The notes below the pieces were generated by a model. That model worked only from the letters and a program-made list of their open reading frames with translations. It was not told the origin of the DNA and did no database searches. From NCBI GenBank assembly GCA_017652345.1, contig JAGCBE010000040.1, positions 29,457 through 93,456 on the forward strand: 64,000 nt of DNA, read 5' to 3'. The translations under genes were made by a program, and so were the position numbers. This document shows positions 8,379 to 16,746 of this stretch, one piece after another (position 1 is the first letter of the stretch; every line of letters begins with the position of its first letter). The stretch is from Methanobrevibacter sp. (GTDB lineage Archaea; Methanobacteriota; Methanobacteria; Methanobacteriales; Methanobacteriaceae).

Positions 8379-9847
8379 GTAATTGGACTGAAAATAAGAA
8401 AAGTTTAACAGCTAATCCTGCGTATGACCCATCATTGCATAACTTTCATAAGGGTGTAATTGACAATGCTCCAAATGAAGGTTATCCGAGAAATTATTTC
8501 TTCGCTGATTCTATACGAGCTTTGGTAATTGGTTTTGGTAACTTTTTCAACAATGTATTCGTAATTCGTTACGATGAAAAAGGTGAACCAATTAAGAAGA
8601 TTCAAGTTCCTATTAAATACGGTCCTCGTATGAAGTCACATGATTTCAGAGTGGAACAAGAATCAGGTAAGAAATATTATATCCAACTTCCTAACATGAC
8701 TTATCGTATTGATGGTTATCAATTTGCTGGTGACCGCTATGCTGGTGCAGGTGAAGTTCGTGGATTCTACTCAAACTACTTTGAGGTAAATGGAATTGAT
8801 TACATTATGGCTAATAAGTTTTGGGCCGATGTACAGCCAGTTCCTTACAACGTCACAATTACAATGGAAGCCAAAACTGAACATGTGTCTGACTTGAATC
8901 AGATTGTTGAACAGATTCTAGTTCGTTTTGCTCCTGAAAGTTATATTGATTTGAAAGAATTCTGGTTCATGAATAAACGCCGTTCAATTAAAGTTAGAAT
9001 GGATAGCATTAGTCAGGAAATTACATCTGATTTTGGTGAAGAAGACAAACGAGAAAGTACCGCTTCATTCACATTTACCTTGGAAGCATTCTTCTATAAG
9101 CCAATTCAAGACACTGCTATAATTGACCAAATCATTACTCATTGCGGTGTACGAAATAGTGATGAAATTTATGAACAGAAAATGATTGGTAACTATTCTG
9201 TTAATAATCCATTTACAGATAGATATGATTTCTCTTTGCAATTCGGTACTAAAGTTGCTAGAGCATCTGCTATGACAGATTTTAGTGAATCGTTTATGAA
9301 TGGTGACTATGGTAAAAAATACTATTATGAAGAATTGGAAGATGTTGTAAATTACCCAATTGGAAGTAAACAAATTTTAACATATTCTGCATTGGCAGAT
9401 GTAAATTCCAATGCTTGGAATACGATTGACCAGCAATTGAAAGCACTTGGCCCTCAGGCGACAGTTGAATGGAATACCAATAGTGTGAATACCAAAGCCA
9501 ATTTCTGGTCAGTAAGTGGCAATTCTGCGACATTTAACCCCGATACCAAAACACTAGATACAACCATTGTTACAGATTCGGCTAAATCTGCATATTCTGC
9601 TAGAGACACCATTTGGGAGTTTTCGTATGACCCATCCTATGTGGTAAATAAAGATTCCAAAGGAACAGTAATATCTCGTGGTGGATTGGTAGTAAAACAA
9701 TATAAGAATCTGTTTGGTTTTGGAGATTGGGATTCAGATTGTAGCCATTCTACAGGAATAAAGAACATTGTATTAACAGATGACTATATTTCTGCAGCAC
9801 CTTATGTAACAAGCTCAAAAGTCACAAATTCTGACCAAGTTTTATAA
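8375..9847 (+). CDS. 15: tail sheath stabiliser / completion protein, gp15-like
   Basis: A 490-aa virion protein resembling T4 gp15, the ring that caps the tail and stabilises the sheath. The N-terminal two thirds match the T4 pattern: FFNNVFVIRYDE, a QVPIKYGPR segment, LPNMTYRIDGYQF, and QIVEQILVRFAPES near residues 180-195, then a beta-rich segment (STASFTFTLEAFFYKP). T4 gp15 is 272 aa, so this copy has a C-terminal extension of about 200 residues, Ser/Thr-rich, with no known motif. The assignment is from recalled family pattern. Confidence 0.72.
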   Translation: MSNWTENKKSLTANPAYDPSLHNFHKGVIDNAPNEGYPRNYFFADSIRALVIGFGNFFNNVFVIRYDEKGEPIKKIQVPIKYGPRMKSHDFRVEQESGKKYYIQLPNMTYRIDGYQFAGDRYAGAGEVRGFYSNYFEVNGIDYIMANKFWADVQPVPYNVTITMEAKTEHVSDLNQIVEQILVRFAPESYIDLKEFWFMNKRRSIKVRMDSISQEITSDFGEEDKRESTASFTFTLEAFFYKPIQDTAIIDQIITHCGVRNSDEIYEQKMIGNYSVNNPFTDRYDFSLQFGTKVARASAMTDFSESFMNGDYGKKYYYEELEDVVNYPIGSKQILTYSALADVNSNAWNTIDQQLKALGPQATVEWNTNSVNTKANFWSVSGNSATFNPDTKTLDTTIVTDSAKSAYSARDTIWEFSYDPSYVVNKDSKGTVISRGGLVVKQYKNLFGFGDWDSDCSHSTGIKNIVLTDDYISAAPYVTSSKVTNSDQVL

Positions 9848-9850
9848 ATA
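9843..9850 (+). promoter_or_regulatory. T4-type late promoter octamer
   Basis: Exact TATAAATA overlapping the gp15 stop codon, 28 bases before ATG 9879, with a GGAG Shine-Dalgarno between. Confidence 0.7.
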
Positions 9851-9878
9851 GATTAGATAGGATATATGGAGTTTTAGT

Positions 9879-10721
9879 ATGGAAGCAAAAAACAACAAAT
9901 TTATTTCAAAGATACTTCCAATCTTTATAAATGCTGGTTTTGGAGTAGAGAAGTTTGATGATACTACCTATGACATCATAGACCGCTCCATAATTGGTAA
10001 GGCTAAGATTGGTTCTATTAAAGTTTTAGATAGTGGTGATTTGTCTGTTAAAATTGGTGGTGAAGCCAAGAAGCATGCCAAATTCAATACTTTAATGAAA
10101 AGTACTTCTTTCAAAGCTAAACCAATTAACAATACGGCTACTGTTGGTAAAATCGTTAAAAATATGTTGTCCGACTATAAGAAAGCCAAACAGGTTGTTT
10201 ATAAAGAATCATATGAAAATTTGAAAAATGGTATTTTGGTTGAAGTAACTAGAGATGGTCTTGAAACCGCTGTTGATAGCTATTTGAGAATGATTAAGAA
10301 AAATCAAATAGAAGCTACTAGAGCTGATTTATTGACTTTCGTTTCAGATAGATTGACCTTGAATGAAGACGAATGTGAAGCCAAATTCGGTGATTTGCTT
10401 GACTTGTGCTTAGATTACGATGAAAACAAGTATAATTACACAATGGACAGAATCTTTGAAGAAACTGAAATCAAGTCTGACTTTAGAAATTTCTTGAAGG
10501 AAAGTACCATTGAAGATTTTATTAGAACTATCAAAGAAGATAAACAATTAAGAAGATATCGTGAAACTGATGGTTATAAGAATTTGGATGAAGAAGGAAA
10601 ATATGAAAAACTACAGAACTATATTTTCAATACACCAGATTTAAGAGTCAAATTCTCTAATACAAAAGAAGTTGATGAAGTATGCCGTCAAATCGCTGCT
10701 GAAGATGATGACATTTTCTAG
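9879..10721 (+). CDS. hypothetical late protein, 280 aa
   Basis: A 280-residue, mostly helical and strongly charged protein behind a late promoter and a good Shine-Dalgarno (TGGAG). It contains KHAKFNTLMKSTSFKAKP near residue 75 and ends in an acidic tail (AAEDDDIF). Such an acidic tail ending in Ile-Phe recalls protein-interaction tails, but no family is recognised. Position between gp15 and two candidate internal head proteins suggests a structural or assembly role. Confidence 0.6.
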   Translation: MEAKNNKFISKILPIFINAGFGVEKFDDTTYDIIDRSIIGKAKIGSIKVLDSGDLSVKIGGEAKKHAKFNTLMKSTSFKAKPINNTATVGKIVKNMLSDYKKAKQVVYKESYENLKNGILVEVTRDGLETAVDSYLRMIKKNQIEATRADLLTFVSDRLTLNEDECEAKFGDLLDLCLDYDENKYNYTMDRIFEETEIKSDFRNFLKESTIEDFIRTIKEDKQLRRYRETDGYKNLDEEGKYEKLQNYIFNTPDLRVKFSNTKEVDEVCRQIAAEDDDIF

Positions 10722-10723
10722 GA

Positions 10724-10731
10724 TATAAATA
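10724..10731 (+). promoter_or_regulatory. T4-type late promoter octamer
   Basis: Exact TATAAATA 21 bases before ATG 10753, with an ATGGAG Shine-Dalgarno at 10740-10745. Confidence 0.7.
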
Positions 10732-10752
10732 AAATAAAATGGAGATTTAAAT

Positions 10753-11148
10753 ATGGATTTTAAAGAATATTACCACAATCGTTTGAATGAAGACGGCACT
10801 ATCATGAATGAACCATTGGATGCCGATGCTCCAGTACAGGAAGCACCACAAGCTCCAAAAGCACAACCTGCCGGTGGTGCTGGTATTGTTGCATCTTATG
10901 TTGGCAATACTACAATGAAGCTTGGTCTTAAGAAACTCGGTGAAGACATTGGTTTGGCTATTGTTGAATATGCTACCAAGCAACTCGTTCAACCAACCGA
11001 CTTCAAATCCGAAGACGATTATATCAAATATACACAGGATATTCGTAAAGCAATTGCTGAAAAATCTAACATTGCTATGCGTGATTTGTTGGCAAACATT
11101 GGTCTTTATATTGACAATTCTGTCCATAATTCCTGCCCAAATAAGTAA
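10753..11148 (+). CDS. candidate internal head protein, 131 aa
   Basis: The N-terminus MDFKEYYHNRLNE-DG resembles the cleaved capsid-targeting peptides of T4 internal proteins (M-x-x-Y-x-E-F-I-x-E), with a possible gp21-type site after LNE13. A Pro/Ala linker (APQAPKAQPAGGAG) follows, then a helical domain. No enzyme motif. It follows a late promoter and lies upstream of another protein with LxE sites. The role as packaged protein is inferred from the motif only. Confidence 0.55.
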   Translation: MDFKEYYHNRLNEDGTIMNEPLDADAPVQEAPQAPKAQPAGGAGIVASYVGNTTMKLGLKKLGEDIGLAIVEYATKQLVQPTDFKSEDDYIKYTQDIRKAIAEKSNIAMRDLLANIGLYIDNSVHNSCPNK

Positions 11149-11160
11149 TGAGGTCCAATA

Positions 11161-11394
11161 ATGGAATTGAATGAAGCAAAACAAATATTGGAAGAAAATG
11201 AATATCTTTTGACAGAAGGTGTTCGTGAAGCTACTAATAGAGTTTATGAACTATGCGATAATGGTACTTTATCTTGGGAACAAGTTGGACAAGCTGCTTT
11301 GCAATATATGTCTGAAGATGATGTCGCTGATATGGCTCGTTCAAATGAGTGGTTCAGTGATGATGATGATGAAGACTTAGAAGAATATATCTAA
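11161..11394 (+). CDS. candidate internal head protein, 77 aa
   Basis: A small acidic protein starting MELNEAKQILEENEYLLTEG. It carries LNE-A and LTE-G, both fitting the T4 prohead protease rule (Leu/Ile-x-Glu, then small residue), at residues 3-6 and 17-20. The C-terminus is a run of acidic residues (SDDDDEDLEEYI). The N-terminal helix belongs to the EAK-type repeat also seen at 19966, 23840 and 26542. It has an AGG Shine-Dalgarno and ends before a terminator. Confidence 0.6.
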   Translation: MELNEAKQILEENEYLLTEGVREATNRVYELCDNGTLSWEQVGQAALQYMSEDDVADMARSNEWFSDDDDEDLEEYI

Positions 11395-11418
11395 TAAATA
11401 AACAAACAATTATAAAAT

Positions 11419-11450
11419 AAAGGTTCTCCTGTTAAATGAGAACCTTTTAT
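11419..11450 (+). terminator. intrinsic terminator
   Basis: Stem AAAGGTTCTC (11419-11428) with GAGAACCTTT (11438-11447), nine-base loop, followed by T residues. Confidence 0.85.
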
Positions 11451-11469
11451 TGTGTGAATAGGTGAAATA

Positions 11470-12066
11470 ATGCATCATAGTGACATAATTAATTATTTTA
11501 TTAAGAAATATGATTTAAAATCATATCTAGAAATTGGAACAAGAAATAGAGAATCAAATTTCAATAAAATAATAGCACCAGATAAATTGTGTATTGACCC
11601 AGACCCAAATGCTAAAGCAGATTTAGTTTTAACATCTGATGAATTTTTTAAAATTAGTAATAAACAATTTGATATAGTTTTTGTAGACGGTTTACATGAG
11701 GGACATCAAGTATATAGAGATATAAAAAATTCTATAAAATGTTTGAGTTCAAAAGGTGTAATACTTTGTCATGACATAAATCCAAAAACTTGGGATAATG
11801 CTTATGACTTTGAAGATTATGCAGGAAAAGGTATTTGGAATGGTGATAGCTGGAAAGGATTTGTAAAGTATAGATTTGAAAGTGATTATGAATGTTATAC
11901 TATACCTGAAGACGAAGCCGATGTTGGAATTATAGATACAAATTTAGTTAGTACTTTACAAGAGAAAAAACATTATAATATAAGTGAATTAATTTTTGCT
12001 CATTTGAATTCTGATAGAAATAACCTATTAAATATCAAAACTTTAGAAGAAATGGGAATTGAATAA
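11470..12066 (+). CDS. class I SAM-dependent methyltransferase-fold protein
   Basis: A 198-aa protein with LEIGTRNRES (20-29), CIDPDP (41-46), FDIVFVDGLHEG (67-78) and CHDINPKTW (100-108). The order matches the Methyltransf_24-like proteins at 6847 and 7596, but it is more distant and shorter. The SAM-binding motif is present and the acceptor is unknown. A weak GGTG precedes ATG 11470. It stands alone between a terminator and a late promoter. Confidence 0.65.
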   Translation: MHHSDIINYFIKKYDLKSYLEIGTRNRESNFNKIIAPDKLCIDPDPNAKADLVLTSDEFFKISNKQFDIVFVDGLHEGHQVYRDIKNSIKCLSSKGVILCHDINPKTWDNAYDFEDYAGKGIWNGDSWKGFVKYRFESDYECYTIPEDEADVGIIDTNLVSTLQEKKHYNISELIFAHLNSDRNNLLNIKTLEEMGIE

Positions 12067-12072
12067 TCAAAT

Positions 12073-12080
12073 TATAAATA
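12073..12080 (+). promoter_or_regulatory. T4-type late promoter octamer, leaderless geometry
   Basis: Exact TATAAATA, then TAAT, then ATG 12085. No Shine-Dalgarno fits between them, so a transcript from here would be leaderless or nearly so. Confidence 0.55.
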
Positions 12081-12084
12081 TAAT

Positions 12085-12555
12085 ATGAAAGGAATTGACA
12101 CAATATATCTTGATATGGATGGTTGCATAGTTGATTTTCGCAAGGGTTGCGAAGAATTAGATGCAATTGAAGGCTATAAAGTTGATTGGGAAAAGGTTCA
12201 TGCCAACGGTATTGATTTCTGGGCAAATCTACCCTGGACACCTGAAGGCGAACGATTCTACAAATGGCTAGAGAAATATTGTGATGAACAAGGTATTGAC
12301 CTTTGTATCTTGTCTCAAGTCAATTACGATGAAGGCGTACAAGGTAAATATGAATGGTTAATGAACAATACTAGAGTTCCTAACAAAAATATTTACATTG
12401 TTAAGACAGGTAAAGCCAAAGCAAAATATGCTTCAAATAGCAGTTTGTTGATTGATGACTTTGGAAAGAACATAGAATCATTCGTAATGGCAGGTGGCAA
12501 AGGCATTAAATTTGAAAGTCCCGGTCAAGTAAGACAAGAATTAATGAAGTTGTAG
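12085..12555 (+). CDS. HAD-superfamily 5'-nucleotidase/phosphatase-like protein
   Basis: A 156-aa protein with the HAD nucleophile motif DMDGCIVDF (Asp10, Asp12), a Ser in CILSQVN (residues 74-80), Lys near 108-112 and the acidic motif LLIDDFGKNI (121-130). This is the order of 5'(3')-deoxyribonucleotidase-like phosphatases that dephosphorylate nucleotides. In T4-like phages such enzymes take part in nucleotide turnover or end processing. The substrate cannot be told from sequence. It starts four bases after a late-promoter octamer. Confidence 0.75.
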   Translation: MKGIDTIYLDMDGCIVDFRKGCEELDAIEGYKVDWEKVHANGIDFWANLPWTPEGERFYKWLEKYCDEQGIDLCILSQVNYDEGVQGKYEWLMNNTRVPNKNIYIVKTGKAKAKYASNSSLLIDDFGKNIESFVMAGGKGIKFESPGQVRQELMKL

Positions 12556-12565
12556 GAGTGTGGGA

Positions 12566-13192
12566 ATGGCTGAAGAACAGAAAGCAATTAGTTCACATTT
12601 GGATGAATATTACCATGTCTTTAAAAATGGTACTACAGCTCGTTTGAATGTATCTCCTTGGACTAGACAGACTGTTGCAGATGGTTATTGGCAAAACAAC
12701 AATAACATTAGACCATTGAGTGCTAGAGATGTTTATTTGGCTGAATGCATTGAAAATTTGAGTGCCAACCAGATTGTTTATAATGCTGGTGAAGGTATTA
12801 AAATTGAAATGACAGACCCAACTTCATCTAGAGACTTTAACCAATACACGATTTCAGTAGATGATGATGAATACAAAGAAAAAGTGTATGAATTTAGTGA
12901 AGAAGGTTTTGATGTTTCAACAGAAACAGATGTTGGTAAAGTAACATATAATGTTGATTTGAAATATGACGGTACAACTATTAAATGGGATGATACAAAA
13001 GGTTTGTATTGCGATTTGACTGGAGTAATTGCAACAAGTTATTCAGCTAGAAATATTGTTGAAAGAAAACAATACGATTATAGTTATGAAATGTCTAATT
13101 TAAATGTACAATTTACTTCAAATATTTCTAATACAATGCTTGGTGAAAATGGTATTGACCCAGATGTTGGTACAATAGTATTTGTAGGATAA
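12566..13192 (+). CDS. tail/baseplate fibre protein, paralogue of 13194
   Basis: A 208-aa beta-rich virion protein. I take ATG 12566 rather than GTG 12560 because AGGAG at 12554-12558 is seven bases before the ATG. It contains RQTVADGYWQ and SARDVYLAECIENL near residues 35-70, a block shared with the proteins at 13194 and, in part, 47102. It is probably a fibre or baseplate attachment module. The remainder is Ser/Thr/Asp-rich beta sequence with no enzyme motif. Confidence 0.6.
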   Translation: MAEEQKAISSHLDEYYHVFKNGTTARLNVSPWTRQTVADGYWQNNNNIRPLSARDVYLAECIENLSANQIVYNAGEGIKIEMTDPTSSRDFNQYTISVDDDEYKEKVYEFSEEGFDVSTETDVGKVTYNVDLKYDGTTIKWDDTKGLYCDLTGVIATSYSARNIVERKQYDYSYEMSNLNVQFTSNISNTMLGENGIDPDVGTIVFVG

Positions 13193-13193
13193 G

Positions 13194-14057
13194 ATGGCAG
13201 AAATAGTATATCATTTATATGAAAGTGCCCATAATTTCAATGATGGTGTTAATACTGCAGTAAATTTGATTCCTCAACAATGGAATAGATTTACTGTTAC
13301 AGATGGTTTAGCATTTACAGAAAACACACTTTCAGCATTGCATTATAGAGATGTGTATTTAGCAAATGCCATTGAATCAGTTTCAAGTGAATTGACGAAC
13401 AAATATAGTGCTGGTTTAGGAATTTACATCAATACAGCAACAAATACCATTTCACGAAATATCACTGAAAATGATTACAAATACAGTAAAGAATTTGGTG
13501 TATTAGAAGACCCAGATAAGTACATTGTTAGTTTAAATGTAAGTCATGATGCAGATAATAGATTAGGTTTTGATTCTAATGGATTTTTGACTTATAGTTA
13601 TGATGATACACAAGTAACATCTTGGATTGAATATAATGAAACACCGGAAGACAATCCAACAATTTTACCATCTGAACCGACAAATGAAATAAGTGCAGAT
13701 GGTGGTTCAACTACAACAATTGAAGGAATTACTTACACAACAACAGGTCTTCCTACAACAGCAAGATTTATAAATGTAGATATATCACATTATGCTGGTA
13801 CATTGATAAGTACTTTTGGCGGACCTAATGAAAATTATGCTGAATATACAAATGTAAAAATGCCAGATGGAACTTACGAAATGACTGACATTGTAACATC
13901 AGCAAAGAAAAATGGTCACCCTGTTGCATACGATATATTTGACCCATTTGATAGAAATAAATTTGGATTAACCGCAGGTGTGAATGTGTCCGGTGGACCG
14001 AACTATATTACAGATAGTGTTGATATGGTTCCGGACAATGTGTTTTTTATTTGGTAA
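13194..14057 (+). CDS. tail/baseplate fibre protein
   Basis: A 287-aa paralogue of the upstream protein: NRFTVTDGLAF and HYRDVYLANAIESV repeat the same N-terminal module, followed by a longer, different beta-rich C-terminal part. It starts one base after the upstream stop and is followed three bases later by the 860-aa tail protein, so the three are co-expressed. The role as virion fibre or adaptor is inferred from composition and context. Confidence 0.6.
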   Translation: MAEIVYHLYESAHNFNDGVNTAVNLIPQQWNRFTVTDGLAFTENTLSALHYRDVYLANAIESVSSELTNKYSAGLGIYINTATNTISRNITENDYKYSKEFGVLEDPDKYIVSLNVSHDADNRLGFDSNGFLTYSYDDTQVTSWIEYNETPEDNPTILPSEPTNEISADGGSTTTIEGITYTTTGLPTTARFINVDISHYAGTLISTFGGPNENYAEYTNVKMPDGTYEMTDIVTSAKKNGHPVAYDIFDPFDRNKFGLTAGVNVSGGPNYITDSVDMVPDNVFFIW

Positions 14058-14060
14058 TGT

Positions 14061-16643
14061 ATGGCTTATTATTATAAAGATAAATCAACTGGTAAAGTTT
14101 GGACTGACCAAGATGTTAATGGTGCTTCACCAATTAAAGAAGTATATCGTTTTAAAACAATGCAGCCTTCAACTTCAGATACAGCTTATGGAGCTGGTGA
14201 AGGTTGTGGTCATCAATCTTTCTATATTAAAGATGGCTCATTGCCATTTTTCAATACAGGTTATGACAGCAATAATCCTATTGAAGAAATTGAATATGGT
14301 TATATGCCAATATTCCAAGTAGCTATAAGTAGTATTAGTGGTAAATATAATTTTACAAATGCGGGTTTGACTACATACATAAAGCCTTATAATATAACAC
14401 CAATGCTATATAAGACTGAACTATTCAAGTATAATCAAGGATATTACGATAATAGTATTTCAGATGTTGATTATTTAAGTGGTGGTAAATTATCTTGGAG
14501 AATGGGTGAAGAAAATTTAGGTTATTTTAATTATTCAAAACACGGACCAAACCAAGAATTTCACTCAAATGTTTCAGCAGAATTTAATTTATGTAAAGCC
14601 TTTTTGAGTGATAATTTTGATAATAATTCAACCTTTGGTCATTTCATTAAGTCTGAACCATTAGTAACCAATACTTATAATTGCAATAATAAATTTGATT
14701 TTATAACTCATTCACAAGATATCACTCCACATTTTACATTAGATATTTCTCAAATTAAGAATGCTGGCGGTACAAAAGTTAAACTTAAAATGGAAGGTTT
14801 GTATCTTTATGCAAACAATAATTTCACAAGTTTTTCTGCAACACCTTCCCTAAGCAATAATCTAGAAGAAGTTTTTATACAAAATTCAGATTCATTTAGT
14901 GCAGATTTATCACAACAAAATTATAAGAAATATTGTCAAGCATTATTTTATACAACAAATAATAATGAATTATGGCAAGGTGTTACAGACTTATCAGCAA
15001 GTTTGTATAATGGTGATATAAGTTCAAATCTAAAGAAAGCAACAAATATACAAACTGATGTTCCTGTTGTTAAATCACAACAAGACTATGATATATCAAG
15101 TTTTAAATATAATGATAGTTTTGTAAAAGAAAAACAATCACTAGATGACCCAAATGTCTGGAAGCATATGTGTTTGCAGTATGTTCAAGACACAAAAATG
15201 TATACTGGTGTTGAATCTGAAACTGGTGCTTGTCCTAATACTGTTACTGCTGGTACCCAGCATGTTTGTGCTAAATATTGCCCATTCTGTACTAATGGTG
15301 TTAATGACCAACCTATATCAGATATAGCTAAAGATCAAGATGGTACAAGATATCTAAGGTGCAAAAGTTATACTTTTGAAAAAGCAAGAAATGTAAGCAT
15401 GTATAGCATTTTAAATTCAGAACATCTTGCTGATAAAGTAAGACAATACGGAAGCAATTTAAGTGGTATTCCTATTCCTGTATATACAGCAGCTAATGAC
15501 CCATATACACAACCTTATGGATTCTATATGTTCACTAATGATTTGTATAAACTTTCTGTTGAACAAGGATTGGTTTGTGGTGGAAATGGAAGTGCAAGAA
15601 GAATTGTTGTTCTTGCTAATAATTCTAATTGGGTTCGTAGAAATGGTAATTGTCCATCTGCGACATATCCAAATAATATAGCTTGGTATGAATGTACAAA
15701 TTATAGTACCAATAATGTAATCAATGCAGCAACAGCTAAAGTACCATGTCCTATTTGTGGTGATGGTTTAACTCATAGTTATGGTGATGGTGATTTTAGA
15801 TGTTACTGTATGAAAAACAATAAAGATGATGCTATCATTAATCCTAATGAATCTAGAGGTCAGCCAGGTTACATAGTATGTCCTATATGTAGAGGTACAA
15901 AGTCTTACCACCCATATAAGAATCATGTAAGTAGATTTAAATTCTATGGTAAGAATATTTCTACCGGACCTAAATCGTTCAATGGTTATATCAATGTTGA
16001 AGGTCTAGATGGTGTAAATGGTAATTCAAGATATAGAAATGTTACTTGGACAGAATCAGATTGGAAAACAAATCCACCAACAGTTCCACAAGAATATGAA
16101 GGAGTATGGTGTTCAGCCGAAACAACTGAGGATAATTTCGTTGATTATAGAAAGGCATTTTATAATACAACTGCAACTGTATCTGGTGGAGCTTTTAATG
16201 ATTTTGGTATAGATTCTGCTACATCTTCAAAATGGTTATTGTATTCATATACAGCCAATACAGCTAATCCTTCATATAAAGGATTGTATTACGGTCATAA
16301 TAATAATTTGATTATGTCTCGTTTTGGTGTAAATGACAATACAAATAACCACGATTATGATTTGATGTATAAATTTGATACTGAAGACACATTTGGAAAT
16401 ACAATACCTGATACAACACAAGATTTTAATAGTACTGGATATTCACCATCTGCAGGTACAAATTATACCTATTCAAGAGTGGTTCTAACAGCAAATATAG
16501 ATTTAACCAATGTAAACGATAAATATTTGCATGTCTGTTATCCATTTGTTACGGTCTACAATGCTACACAAGATACGGCTAGACAAGAGATACAGAAATG
16601 TGGCATAATACCGCAAATGATAATGACCTATGAAGCTGAATAA
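14061..16643 (+). CDS. large tail protein with zinc-ribbon-like Cys clusters
   Basis: An 860-aa protein rich in Asn, Ser, Thr and Tyr, as expected for an adhesin or fibre. It is unusual in having Cys pairs: ACPNT...CAKYCPFCTNG near residues 390-415, CPICGDGLTHSYGDG with RCYC near 560-580, and CPICRGTKSYHPY near 606-620. These resemble DnaJ-type C-x-x-C-x-G zinc ribbons and may bind metal or a ligand outside the cell. It is the last gene before a terminator and precedes the sheath gene. Confidence 0.65.
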   Translation: MAYYYKDKSTGKVWTDQDVNGASPIKEVYRFKTMQPSTSDTAYGAGEGCGHQSFYIKDGSLPFFNTGYDSNNPIEEIEYGYMPIFQVAISSISGKYNFTNAGLTTYIKPYNITPMLYKTELFKYNQGYYDNSISDVDYLSGGKLSWRMGEENLGYFNYSKHGPNQEFHSNVSAEFNLCKAFLSDNFDNNSTFGHFIKSEPLVTNTYNCNNKFDFITHSQDITPHFTLDISQIKNAGGTKVKLKMEGLYLYANNNFTSFSATPSLSNNLEEVFIQNSDSFSADLSQQNYKKYCQALFYTTNNNELWQGVTDLSASLYNGDISSNLKKATNIQTDVPVVKSQQDYDISSFKYNDSFVKEKQSLDDPNVWKHMCLQYVQDTKMYTGVESETGACPNTVTAGTQHVCAKYCPFCTNGVNDQPISDIAKDQDGTRYLRCKSYTFEKARNVSMYSILNSEHLADKVRQYGSNLSGIPIPVYTAANDPYTQPYGFYMFTNDLYKLSVEQGLVCGGNGSARRIVVLANNSNWVRRNGNCPSATYPNNIAWYECTNYSTNNVINAATAKVPCPICGDGLTHSYGDGDFRCYCMKNNKDDAIINPNESRGQPGYIVCPICRGTKSYHPYKNHVSRFKFYGKNISTGPKSFNGYINVEGLDGVNGNSRYRNVTWTESDWKTNPPTVPQEYEGVWCSAETTEDNFVDYRKAFYNTTATVSGGAFNDFGIDSATSSKWLLYSYTANTANPSYKGLYYGHNNNLIMSRFGVNDNTNNHDYDLMYKFDTEDTFGNTIPDTTQDFNSTGYSPSAGTNYTYSRVVLTANIDLTNVNDKYLHVCYPFVTVYNATQDTARQEIQKCGIIPQMIMTYEAE

Positions 16644-16646
16644 AAT

Positions 16647-16668
16647 GGTGGCTTTTTAGCCACCTTTA
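16647..16668 (+). terminator. short intrinsic terminator
   Basis: GGTGGCT (16647-16653) pairs with AGCCACC (16658-16664) across a TTTT loop, followed by TTTA. The T run is short, so efficiency is uncertain. Confidence 0.65.
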
Positions 16669-16670
16669 CT

Positions 16671-16678
16671 TATAAATA
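16671..16678 (+). promoter_or_regulatory. T4-type late promoter octamer
   Basis: Exact TATAAATA, 68 bases before the sheath ATG 16747, which has a TGAGGA Shine-Dalgarno. Confidence 0.75.
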
Positions 16679-16746
16679 TATTGTATTTAATAAAATTGTG
16701 AGTGAGTGATATTATTATTTTCGTTTATTTTATGAGGAATTAAATT

